NCBI GenBank assembly: GCA_963930775.1
Contig: OZ005701.1
Span: forward strand, 6,269,669-6,333,668
Direction: 5' to 3'
From: Cliona cf. orientalis
Lineage: Eukaryota > Porifera > Demospongiae > Clionaida > Clionaidae
Length of the DNA: 64,000 bases
Below, one piece after another: positions 28,101 to 37,490 of this stretch. Position 1 is the stretch's first letter. Each line of letters starts with the position of its first letter. Both the position numbers and the translations under genes were made by a program. Below the pieces are notes generated by a model. It saw nothing but the letters and a program-made list of their open reading frames with translations. It made no database searches and was not told the DNA's origin.

Positions 28101-29180
28101 GCTATTAGTGATATTATACAATGATCCACGAGTTAGTATTACTCCACCAATAGACTTAGCGGTGTTGCTATCGAATGTAGAGCCGCTGATGTTCATGAAT
28201 GAATTCCTATCTGTTAATATCACTCCGCCGTAGACTTCTGCCGTGTTGTTGCCAAAATGGTTCCTGTCAATGTTCATGGTGACTTCCTTTACAATCATGA
28301 CCCCTCCATGACGTGCTCTATTGTGACAGAAGCTGGTTCCAACAATATGAAGATGGCTTCTATCAGCTAACAGTACCCCTCCTACCCTTGCCGTATTGTG
28401 TGTGAAAGTGCTGTTTACAATTGAAACATTACTGAAGCCTGTGTACAATGCTCCACCACTTACAGATGATGCACTGGAGTTTGCAATATCTGTGGCTATG
28501 GTATTGTTTGTAAAGTTGCAGCTGGTAACTGTTACACTACTGAACTCTATTTTCAGTGCCCTGCCATCTGTATTTATAGGCAGTAGCTTTCCAAAAAAAT
28601 AATCTTCAAATTGCCTAGGGTAGACAATGACACGAATGTTATGAATGAACAAGCTTCTTGTAATATGAGCGGTGATAACATTTTTCAGCACTAATCCCGT
28701 GCCTCTGCCTTTCACACTCTGAAACGTGGTGTCTTCAATTACCAACTCCACTACTTGGATAACACTGTTATTTCCACAGCCAACGAAGTTTAGCTTTTTT
28801 ACTGCAACGAACGTTGTTTCATGGATGACGAACCTTCCTGACTGACTTTCACATTCAATGAATACAGTTCCATTGTCCTCTATGCCTTTAGTCATTGAGA
28901 AATTGGCTGCTTGAGAAAGAGAGAGCTCTCCATCGAGATTGTGATTTCCCGGCAGAAAGGAGAGAGATACTGTAGTTTTATTATTGGCTACACTGCCGAG
29001 GTAATTGCTGGAATTTGTGGCAAGCTCTGCTAGAGTAAGGCAGGGATCTCCAGGACAGTGAATTTTTGAAGAGGGTGTGATGTAGTAGTGAAGTTGGCTG
29101 TGTGCCATGTCAGCAAACACCAAGAAAAACACTAGACTAAGTTGCAATTGGAAGAGATAACATTGAACCATTGCGATCAT
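25164..29180 (-). CDS. POMP-TM2: beta-helix/multi-TM protein, intact
   Basis: A 1338-residue intronless ORF, ATG at 29180, signal peptide MIAMVQCYLFQLQLSLVFFL. Domain order is as in POMP-TM1: entry motif (IHCPGDPCLTLAEL), beta-helix repeats to about residue 640, Cys-rich neck (about 760-925), about nine TM helices (925-1265), Pro-rich tail (SPPPQSNNTDGAQITMDYIM). The ectodomain is nearly identical to that of POMP-TM4, while the membrane half is clearly diverged from it. The switch falls in the neck around 26790 (PCGKSKLSVRYLN here, PCGQSTLSVRHLN in POMP-TM4). The gene lies tail-to-tail with pseudogene A. No frame damage is seen. Expected to be a surface receptor or adhesin; ligand unknown. 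Confidence 0.9.
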   Translation of the reverse strand: MIAMVQCYLFQLQLSLVFFLVFADMAHSQLHYYITPSSKIHCPGDPCLTLAELATNSSNYLGSVANNKTTVSLSFLPGNHNLDGELSLSQAANFSMTKGIEDNGTVFIECESQSGRFVIHETTFVAVKKLNFVGCGNNSVIQVVELVIEDTTFQSVKGRGTGLVLKNVITAHITRSLFIHNIRVIVYPRQFEDYFFGKLLPINTDGRALKIEFSSVTVTSCNFTNNTIATDIANSSASSVSGGALYTGFSNVSIVNSTFTHNTARVGGVLLADRSHLHIVGTSFCHNRARHGGVMIVKEVTMNIDRNHFGNNTAEVYGGVILTDRNSFMNISGSTFDSNTAKSIGGVILTRGSLYNITNSNFINNRVTSEVGAFFFASCSIYIANSTFGNNSGSLYIFNSNLTLSGCSTFVNCTEPSNTTHNVDNMYSNNLLSREGGAITSIYSNVIFTGESKFSNNQARYGGAMLATESKIMMYGGVTVVNNSAVMSGGGIFLQQSDIEIKEHITISNNHALMGGGMHVSNSVISVYQPGTLHFSRNKADNSGGGLYLEINSKIYMYIQTSGGQQAENDDSLALILFYANHARLGGAMHVADNTNSGACSPDNDKLNECFFQTFPRYPSDDGDVILYYTPNTVSILFSDNIASEQGANLFGGLLDRCSPTSWPFVRNQTQHSGVSYLSDISNIALTALDTISSLPVRICFCKNTEPDCSYEPAATKVTKGQSFNVSLVAVNQANHSVDANIRGFLSSPGSTLKKGHQQSVRRNCTNVTFNVFSPHDSEELSLYADGPCGKSKLSVRYLNITFTDCTCPVGFEPLDTEERCECICDSRLRPAHITNCDIATSSLVRVNTSAWIDYISYTNPPGYIIHPHCPFDYCKPLTENISMNLNDSDGADEQCAYNRTGILCGGCQKHLSLSLGSSRCVPCQTYWPVLFVVILIAAIIAGILLVTALLALNITVAVGLINGFIFYVNIVAVNSAIFFPSTEISFPTVFIAWLNLDIGIDVCFIDGLDTYIKTWLQLFFPTYIISLVVIVIIISEYSPRFAGLIGKKDPIATLATLILISYAKLLSVCIIIFLPADLEYPDGSRVTMWLPDGNVKYRQQKHSALCFVALLIILIIIIPYTILLFLWQWIVHAPKWKIFKWTRNTKLNAFISVHHAPYNSKHRYWTGLQLLVRGCLFAIVSRTKSKDPQASLLATIILVGGLLILKTARVTVYKSLLVDIIDTGLNFNLLALSAFSFYHLQTDNTKQTAVIYTSTVITLVLLVGAIIYHIFLLVKKDKRPKKEEGEDGVPLAPVQPTNVEITHSVIEIAQPCDESPPPQSNNTDGAQITMDYIMYTQ

Positions 29181-30005
29181 TGCTCCATGAAAAGCGTTAA
29201 TAGCCAGTAATGGACTCCTGTAACAATTAATTGACTAACTTGATCTTCTAACTCGATAGCTGCATGCAGATATCCAAACGATTCTACTAAACTGTAGTAA
29301 GTAGCTAATCCTCACACTTATATATACTATAGGTAAGGGCTGAAAAATTTAATATGTAGACTGACTTCACCGAATTTTATATCATTCCTTTCCAGGGAAA
29401 CTCATTAATTTTGTAGAATTCCAAGCATACACTAATGATATGAATATCATTAACAAGGATGCCTTAGCCAGTAATTCTGAGGAATAATAATTATATTATT
29501 GTAGAGGTGGGTGTTAGCTACTTTACCAGTGAGCGTTGTTCGTATTAGATGGATTTCCACGAAATTTGTCAAGACAAATATTAATCTATGGAGAGTAGCT
29601 AATTGGTACCAGGCAATACTCCTCCGGTCCATTGGCATGCCCATTGCTTGGTGGATATAATTGTAGTATCAATCTCAATAATAGTATATACCATCCAGTA
29701 TATATAGTATATACCTTTTATTGTAGCTACATCCTGTGGTACAACATACCATGTGGTACCAAGGGCTTATAGACTTCATGCAAGCTAGGGCATTAATAGA
29801 TTTGGGTCTATCTATATATAAGCCCTTGGGGGCACCTTTATAGTGCTGTCAATGCCAAGGGACATGCACACACCGGTCCGGTACTGAACATTTGCATTAC
29901 TCTATCCAAGTAAGGCTTAGCTGACCACCACAAATCTCAAGGATGCATCCTTGAGCTTTGTGCAATTTGATCATGGATTTTCTTACCTGAATACTATAAT
30001 ATTAT
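29181..30005. other. POMP-TM2 upstream spacer
   Basis: Contains the POMP-TM upstream block (29352-29640) and a small hairpin (29757-29833, arms ACCAAGGGCTTATAG / TATAAGCCCTTGG). The whole stretch is duplicated at about 45891-46720 with offset 16710-16715. No coding signal. Confidence 0.5.
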
Positions 30006-30078
30006 GGAAGCCGAGAAGGGCAATTTCAATGCGGGATGTGGGTTGCGGAATCGAACAAAATTTCCCTTCTCGGCTTCC
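30006..30078. mobile_element. 73-bp foldback element
   Basis: The ends are perfect inverted repeats (GGAAGCCGAGAAGGG / CCCTTCTCGGCTTCC) around a short unique centre. A nearly identical copy lies at 46721-46793 as part of the segmental duplication. Confidence 0.65.
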
Positions 30079-30822
30079 CTACTATATAGACTTACTATTA
30101 ATGAGTGCCTAAATTAATGCTTCTATGCAATGAATGCAATAATAACAGTGATTAATACTCTTCCAGATTCCTAGGCTGTGGTACTTCACGGTTACTGATT
30201 GATGACTTCATGCCTACGTATTATAATTATTATGCAGTGTAGCATGATTGTCTCGTTTAATACTGGCCGCGTACAGTGGATATCCATGCAAGTGAAGTTT
30301 CCTGCATGTTTTTTGTACAGTCATGCCCTCATGAAGTATACTCCGCAATTTCTTAGGCTAGTTGATAGATCATGTGTCACTAACATTATCCTGCATGTGT
30401 ATACACATGAAACTTGATGTCTTGTTGTGTTATCTGTGCTGGTGGAAAGCTACATGAAGTATCACTAACATTTCATTCACACATTTTCCACGAAATTTTC
30501 TCACTATAATAATAATTATTATGCAAGAAATTTTGCGAATAGTTTGGCCAGCTTTCTACTCATACAAGGCTACCTGCCGAAAGATGAGACATCTTGACAG
30601 CTCTCAGGCCGGGCTCATTGTTGCCCCCAAAAGCTCTCTTCTCACACAAGGCTACCTGCTGAAAGATGGGACATCTTGACAGGCCGCTGCCGAAAGATGA
30701 GACATCTTGACAGCTCTCAGGCAGGCAGTGTGTTGGGGAGGTCCATAATACGCCATATTATCCTATCCCTTAAGAGGCAAAGGCCAATGGCAACTTATTT
30801 AGGGGAGTCTGTGGCTTTTTTT
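30079..30822. other. Spacer with three short direct repeats
   Basis: Between about 30565 and 30730, three imperfect copies of a unit containing GAAAGATGAGACATCTTGAC occur. Each contains the small palindrome AGATG..ACATCT. The same array is at about 47280-47445. The last 50 bp are the conserved lead-in to the GUS 3' pseudogenes. No gene. Confidence 0.45.
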
Positions 30823-31557
30823 GAATCGTGGTTATCAGTGAAAGCCCTGCCATGTGGTTAAGGGAACACAATTACCTCAATGAAACGCTGGAGCATCATC
30901 TCGTCGTCATGAATGAGCTTATTCAAAGGGACAAGAACAGACCATCGGTTGTCATGTGGTCGCTAGCCAATGAGCTTGACAGTTCTAGCAAAAACTCACA
31001 ACCATATATTTCAAAGCTGTAGCAAAGAAAACACGTGAACTTGACTCCACCTGGCGAATCACTTTTGCTTGTGATCATGATTTTTCAAGTGACCTCATCA
31101 CTCAGTACATGGATGTAGTCATGATAAACCGCTACTATGGTTGGTACTCTGACTCTGGCCACCCTGTGGTGGTCCCATACCAACTCTCCTATGACTTAGA
31201 CAACTGGTACCAAGTGAGAAAGAAGCCTATTATGATATCCGAGTATGGCGCTGGAACTTGCATGATGGACTGCATGAAGACCCGCCTGTGATGTTCACTG
31301 AGGACTACCAGACGGAGTTGTTGATGGCCTATTTTCCAGTCTTTGATGAGTACAGAAAGAAGTTTTTCATTGGAGAACTAATATGGAATTATGCTGATTT
31401 CATGATCCAACAGTCACCTCGGACATTCGATGGAAACAAGAAAGGGTTGTTTACTCGTGAGCGGCAGCCAAAAGCTGCAGCTATAGCTAGGGTTGTCAGG
31501 CAAAGGTATCTGGCACTTGCAAAGGGACAAGATTACCATCCTAATTTCTGCTCATAA
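30823..31557 (+). pseudogene. GUS pseudogene B (3' half)
   Basis: The same truncation point as pseudogene A. Compared with GUS3 it has a frameshift near 31012 (ATATATTTCAAAG for ATACTTCGAAG), another near 31257 (AACTTGCATGATGG for AACTATTGATGG) immediately after the nucleophile codon, the ANEP codons changed to ANEL, and an in-frame 6-bp insertion near 31484. No functional protein is expected. Almost identical to pseudogene D. It faces POMP-TM3. Confidence 0.9.
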
Positions 31558-31691
31558 CAATATGAATAATTATTATTGTAATGTTTGAGTTCACCACGAA
31601 ATGACTGAACTTTATAGCTAAGATTTTTATAACAGTTACATAACTAATTTTTCTGGCATTTAGTACTTTCGCTAGCCGTGACAATCAATGT

Positions 31692-31746
31692 TTATATGAA
31701 TCCGACATTTCGACGTCTATGCAGACGCCATCATCAGGGAATGAAG
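31692..31746 (-). ncRNA. Hammerhead ribozyme-like motif (left arm, copy 1)
   Basis: Minus-strand mirror of the right-arm motif: CTGATGA (31737-31731), stem II, GAAA (31711-31708), then TGTC. The same analysis applies as for 31808-31862. Any transcript of either strand would carry one motif. Confidence 0.5.
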
Positions 31747-31807
31747 AATAAGTGAGTGCAGACGCCATCATCAGGGAATGAAGAATAAGTGAGTGTTCTC
31801 ACTTATT

Positions 31808-31862
31808 CTTCATTCCCTGATGATGGCGTCTGCATAGACGTCGAAATGTCGGATTCATATAA
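31808..31862 (+). ncRNA. Hammerhead ribozyme-like motif (right arm, copy 1)
   Basis: Conserved core in order: CTGATGA (31817-31823), a stem-loop with GGCGTCT pairing to AGACGTC around loop GCAT, then GAAA (31843-31846), then TGTC giving a GUC cleavage triplet at 31848-31850. Stem I is short (TCC/GGA). Helix III would be only A-U and U-G with no loop, the reduced form reported for Penelope-like elements that act as dimers. One extra T follows CTGATGA before stem II, which weakens the case. Confidence 0.55.
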
Positions 31863-32132
31863 ACATTGATTGTCACGGCTAGCGAAAGTACTAAATGCCA
31901 GAAAATCAGTCTTCACCTAGCCACACAGGCCTATACAGAATTATCAGACTAATTTCATACATGAAGGTAATTACCCATAGCTTATACAGAAACAAATATT
32001 GTACATGTATAAATGAGTATACTACAAAGAAACAAGATCACACTAGGGTTTCTCTGATGATAACTAGATAGTAGCTATTACATAGTAGCAAAGTTAATCA
32101 TACAAAGGTGTCTTGAATTTGCATACTTGGAG

Positions 32133-35100
32133 TCATTGAGTGCACATGTAATCCATCGTGATTTGAGCCCCATCAGTGTTGTTAGACTGTGGTGGAGGAC
32201 TGTCATCACAAGGTTGAGCAATTTCAATAACAGAGTGAGTTATTTCAACATTGGTTGGTTGAACTGGAGCCAGAGGAACCCCATCCTCCCCCTCCTCCTT
32301 CTTTGGACGTTTGTCCTTTTTAACGAGGAGGAATATATGATAGATGATTGCTCCAACAAGAAGAACCAATGTTATGACTGTAGAGGTATAAATTACAGCT
32401 GTCTGCTTTGTATTATCAGTTATAAAATGGTACAAACTAAAGGCAGACAAAGCAAGAAGATTGAAATTAAGTCCTGTATCAATAACATCTACAAGCAAAT
32501 TTTTGTACACAGTTACATGAGCAGTTTTTAAAGTGAGGAGACCTCCCACTAAAATAATTACTGCCAACAGTGAGGCTTGTGGGTCCATAGACTTGGTTGG
32601 TGCTCGAATAGCAAACAAAACGACCCTCACAAGCAGTTGTAAGCCAGTCCAGTAGCGATGTTTACTGTTGTAAGGAGCGTGGTGGACAGAGATAAAGGCA
32701 TTGAGTTTAGTGTTTCTCATCCATTTGAAAATTTTCCATGTTGGAGCACGCACAAGCCACTGCCAGAGAAAGAGAAGAATTGTATAAAGGAAAGTAATTA
32801 TTAGAATAATTCCCGCCACAATCCATAGAGCCAAGTGTTTTTGCTGACGGTATTTTACGTTTCCATCAGGAAGCCATACGGTGATTTTTGAGCCATCTGG
32901 ATAGTTAAGATCAGCGGGTAAAAGGATTATGATGCTTACTGATAGTAGTTTAGCATATGATAGCAGAATTAACGTAGCTAGAGTTGCAATTGGGTCTTTC
33001 TTTCCAATTAGTCTAGCAAATCGAGGGGAGTACTCACTGATAATGATAACAATGATCACTAGAGCGATAATGTATGTTGGAAATAACAATTGAAGCCACG
33101 TCTTAACATAGGTATCAAGACCATCAATGAAACAGACATCAATTCCAATATCTAGATTAAGCCAAGCTATAAATACAGTGGGAAAGCTATTTTCCGTTGA
33201 TGGAAAGAAAATGGCACTGTTAACTGCTACGATATTTGCGTAGAAGATAAAGCCATTGATCAGTCCAACAGCTATACTGTGATGTTGAGGGCTAACAGTG
33301 CAGTCACCAACAAGATTCCTGCTACGATGGCGGCTATGAGAATTACAATGAATACTACAGGCCAGTGTGTCTGACAAGGTACACAGCGTGAACTACCTAG
33401 GGAGAGGCTGAGGTGTTTCTGACAACCTCCACATAGTATTCCAGTACGATTGTAAGCACACTGTTCATCTGCTCCATCAGAATCATTGAGGTTCATGCTG
33501 ATATTTTCGGTTAGAGGTTTGCAGTAATGGAATGGGCAGTGAGGATGAATGATGTAACCGGGTGGGTTAGTGTAATCGATGTAATCAATCCATGCACTAG
33601 TGTTCACTCTCACTAGAGAGCTAGTTGCTATGTCACAGTTAGTGATGTGGGCGGGACGCAATCGTGAGTCACAAATGCATTCACATCTTTCTTCTGTATC
33701 AAGTGGCTCAAAGCCAACTGGGCAAGTGCCGTCAGTGAAGGTTATATTCAGATGTCGTACAGAGAGTGTTGACTGTCCACATGGACCATCAGCATAGAGG
33801 CTTAATTCTTCTGAGTTGTGTGGGGAAAACACATTGATAGTTACGTTAGTACAGTTTCTCCTCACACTATGTTGGTATCCTTTCTTTAAAGTACTACCTG
33901 GTGAGGATAGAAAGCCTCTGATATTCGCATCTTCTACGGAGTGATTGGCCTGATCTACCGCAACAAGTGATACATTGAATGATTTTCCTTTCGTAACTTT
34001 AGTGGCTGCTGGCTCGTAGCTGCAGTCTGGCTCCGTGTTCTTGCAGAAGCAAATTCGAACAGGTAGAGAAGATATCGTATCCAAAGCTGTAAGTGCTATA
34101 TTGCTAATATCGCTTAGATAACTGACACCACTATGATGTGTTTGGTTCTGAACAAATGGCCATGGAGTTGGGCTGCATCTGTCCAGTAGTCCTCCAAACA
34201 GATTGGCTCCTTGCTCACTGGCTACGTTGTCGGAGAACAGTATGCTTACCGTATTCGGCGTGTAGTACAAAATAACACCACTATCATCACTGGGATAACG
34301 TGGAAATGTTTGGATGAAGCATTCATTCAATTTATCATTGTCAGGGGAGCAAGCACCTGAGTTGGTGTGATCCACTACGTGCACGGCTCCTCCAAGTCTG
34401 GCATCATTAGCATAAAACAGTATTAATGCCAGCGAGTCATTTTCTGCCTGTTGTCCTCCAGACATTTGTATGTACATGTATATTTTGGAATTGATTTCTA
34501 AATACAAGCCACCCCCACTGTCATCTGCTCTATTCTCAATGAAATGAAGAGTCCCCGGCTGATACACAGAAATTACTGTACTAGAGACATGCATTCCTCC
34601 GCCCATGAGAGCGTAATTGTTGGAAATAGTAATTTTATTATGCCCTTTAATCTCAATATCACTCTGCTGGAGGAAGATACCACCTCCATTAATTATTGCT
34701 GAATTATTTTCCACTGTAATTTCACCGTGCATCATAATTTTACTTTCGGTAGCCAACATCGCTCCTCCATACCTTGCTCGGTTATTTGAAAATTTGCTTT
34801 CTCCAGTAAAAATCATGTTGGAGTGGATACTTGTGATTGCTCCTCCTTCTCGCGAAAGAAGCTTGTTTGAATACATAATATTATTGTCAACATCACGTGT
34901 TGTATTTGATGGTTCTGTACAGTTTTCGAATGTTGAACAGCCACTAAGAGTGAGATTGCTACTGAAAATATACAGCGACCCTGAATTATTGCCGAATGTG
35001 CTGTTGGCAATGTATATAGAACAACTGGCGAAAAAGAATGCTCCACCATCTGAAGTTACTCTGTTGTTAATAAATTTGCTATTGGTGATATTATACAATG

Positions 35101-36157
35101 ATTCACGAGTTAGTATTACTCCACCAATAGACTTAGCGGTATTGCTATCGAATATAGAGCCGCTGATGTTCATGAATGAATTCCTATCTGTTAATATCAC
35201 TCCGCCGTAGACTTCTGCCGTGTTGTTGCCAAAATGGTTCCTATCAATGTTCATGGTGACTTCCTTTATAACCATGACCCCTCCATAGCGTGCTCTATTG
35301 TGACGGAAACTGGTTTCAACGATATGAAGATGGCTTCTATCAGCTAACAGTACCCCTCCTACCCTTGCCGTATTGTGTGTGAAAGTGCTGTTTATAATTG
35401 AAACGTTACTGAAGCCTGTGTACAATGCTCCACCACCTACACTGTCAGATGATGCACCAGTGTTTGCAATGTCTGTGGCTATGGTATTGTTTATAAAGTT
35501 GCAGCTGGTAATTGTTACACTGCTGAACTCTATCTTCAGTGCCCTGCCATCTGTATTTATAGGCAGTAGCTTTCCAAAAAAATAATCTTCAAATTGCCTA
35601 CGGTAGACAATGACACGAATGTTATGAATGAACAAGCTTCTTGTAATATGAGCGGTGGTAACATTTTTTAGCACTAATCCCGTGCCTCTGCCTTTCACAC
35701 TCTGAAACGTGGTATCTTCAACTACCAGCTCCACTACTTGGATAACACTGTTATTTCCACAGCCAATGAAGTTTAGCTTCTTTACTGCAACGAACATTGT
35801 TTCATGGAAGACGAACCTTCCTGACTGACTTTCACATTCAATGAATACAGTTCCATTGTCCTCTATTCCTTTAGTCATTGAAAAGTTGGCTGCTTGAGAA
35901 AGAGAGAGCTCTCCATCGAGATTGTGATTTCCCGGCAGAAAGGAGAGAGACACTGTAGTTTTACTATTGGCTACACTGCCTAGGTAAATGCTGGAATTTG
36001 TGGTAAGATTTGCTAGAGTAAGGCAGGGATCTCCAGGACAGTAAATATTTAGAGAAGGTGTGATATAGTAGTGCAGTTGGCTGTGTGCCATGTCAGCAAA
36101 CACAAAGAAAAACACTAGACTAAGTTGGAAGAGATAACATTGAACCATTGCGATCAT
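32133..36157 (-). pseudogene. POMP-TM3: beta-helix/multi-TM gene with a 2-bp frameshift
   Basis: From the ATG at 36157 the frame runs through signal peptide, beta-helix repeats, neck and the first TM helix (961 residues, ending ALLALNITV) and stops at 33272. An extra TA at 33273-33276 (GCTATACTG where the paralogs have GCTACTG) causes the shift. The rest of the membrane domain and the tail continue intact in another frame from about 33377 to 32133. Membrane-domain DNA is nearly identical to that of intact POMP-TM5, so the break is recent. It could be a polymorphism, an assembly error or true inactivation. As it stands, the product would be an ectodomain with one TM helix. Tail-to-tail with pseudogene B. 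Confidence 0.88.
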
Positions 36158-36715
36158 TGCTCCATGAAAAGCGTTAATAGCCAGTAAACAGACTCCTGTA
36201 ACAATTAATTGACTAACTTAATCTTCTAACTCAATAGCTGCATGCAGATATCCAAACGATTCTACTAAACTGTAGTAGGTAGCTAATCCTCACACTTATA
36301 TATACTATAGGTAAGGGCTGCAAAATTTAATATGTAGACTGACTTCACCGAATTTTAATAATTATTATTATTAAGGTTACCATTCCTTCCATGGAAACTA
36401 CATAAGGCGTAATTGCTTCTTAATTAGCTCATTAGTTCAATAATTAGATTAAAGTGGGCACAGGAAGTATGGGCACACCAAATATCATGGTATAATAGTC
36501 CACGGAAGTATATACATGGAGATCAAACACGTGCAGCAAATTGGTGCCGAGGTATATTGTACCATAGGATGTAGCTACAGTGTACCATAGTTTGTAGCTA
36601 CAATAGAAGGGTAATGGCCCGGATGATATCGATACTATTAATTATGATGCAATTTTGAGATTGAGTGTAATAATCATATATCCACCAAACAATGAGCATG
36701 TCAGTGGAGGAGCTT
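36158..36715. other. POMP-TM3 upstream spacer
   Basis: Nearly identical to 52920-53476 (offset about 16760). From about 36620 the sequence is an inverted copy of spacer DNA seen in direct orientation at 29450-29700 and 38640-38900. No coding signal. Confidence 0.5.
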
Positions 36716-36973
36716 CCTAGCTACACTACAAAAAGGGAAATATCAGTTTGACATGTAGTTTGTCATTCTGGATGCAGGTGAGTGAATAAATCACACACAT
36801 GGATTCAGATAATTACTGCAGTGGTATAAGAATGCTTAGGGGAACCAATATGAAAGAGGAAAAGTTTATTATTAGGTTCCCCTCTGCAAGTGATGCGTTT
36901 TATTCACTCACCTGCAACCAGAATGACATACAGTATGTCAAACTAACAGTTCTCTTTTTACAGTGTAGCCTAG
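36716..36973. mobile_element. Long-TIR MITE with CCTAG target duplication
   Basis: The element occupies 36721-36968, flanked on each side by CCTAG. Its ends form a diverged inverted repeat of about 70 bp that includes TTTGACAT, GTCATTCTGG and TGCAGGTGAGTGAATAAA. Related spacers that lack the element read CCTGGTACCAAT at the same place, which supports an insertion. A second copy of the filled site is at 53477-53736. Confidence 0.75.
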
Positions 36974-37272
36974 TACCAATTAACTACTCTCCATAGATTA
37001 ATATTAATTTTGATTCAGACAAATTTCATAGAGACCCATCTAATATGAACAATGCTCATGATCACTGGTAAAGTAGCTAAAACACCCACTTCATTGTACT
37101 CTACAATAATAATATTATTATTCCTCAGAATTACTGGCTAAGGCATCCTTGTTAGCTAATGATGTTTATGTCATTGGTGCATGCTTGAAATTCTGCAAAG
37201 GCATTGTGTCATGCTATAAGCGCTGATTGCCTGCTAATTGAAGCCACACGCACCCACACGATAAATGAATAC
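36974..37272. repeat. Inverted copy of the unit spacer
   Basis: Reverse complement of the block at 29440-29620 (TACCAATTAACTACTCTCCA, AATTACTGGCTAAGGCATCC). It shows that the spacer upstream of POMP-TM3, and likewise of POMP-TM5, was inverted or duplicated in inverse orientation. Confidence 0.6.
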
Positions 37273-37490
37273 TGCATATCATTCTGGTTGCAGGAGTGAA
37301 TAAAACGCATCACTTGCAGAGGGGAACCTCATAACAAACTTTTCTCTTTCATATTGGTTCCCCTAAGCATTCTCATACCACTGCAGTAATTATCTGAATC
37401 CATGTGTGTGATTTGTTCACTCACCTGCATCCAGAATGACAAACTACATGTCAAACTGACATTTCCCTTTTTGCAGTGGCCATGGGTGTG
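37273..37490. mobile_element. Second, end-truncated copy of the 36721 MITE, inverted
   Basis: The sequence from CATTCTGGTTGCAGGAGTGA to CCCTTTTTGCAGTGG is the reverse complement of the element at 36721, minus one outer end. The paralogous spacer at 54030 lacks it: GAATACTGGGCGTGG there reads GAATACTG...GGGTGTGG here. The two units therefore differ by this insertion or deletion. Confidence 0.65.

Larger units (their letters stand above)
31649..31905. mobile_element. Large foldback element with hammerhead cores, copy 1
   Basis: Almost perfect inverted repeat with arms of roughly 100 bp (outer ends TTTTCTGGCATTTAGTACTT / AAGTACTAAATGCCAGAAAA). Each arm holds a CTGATGA...GAAA hammerhead core. 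A 37-bp direct duplication (GCAGACGCCATCATCAGGGA and onward) lies in the left arm. The architecture suggests paired inverted terminal repeats of a Penelope-like element, a group known to carry hammerhead ribozymes. Assignment is inference. Confidence 0.7.

Noticed and set aside
31649..31905. CRISPR array or rho-independent terminator reading of the palindromes
   Set aside because: The repeats are inverted arms of one foldback structure, not regularly spaced direct repeats with unique spacers, and the context is eukaryotic.
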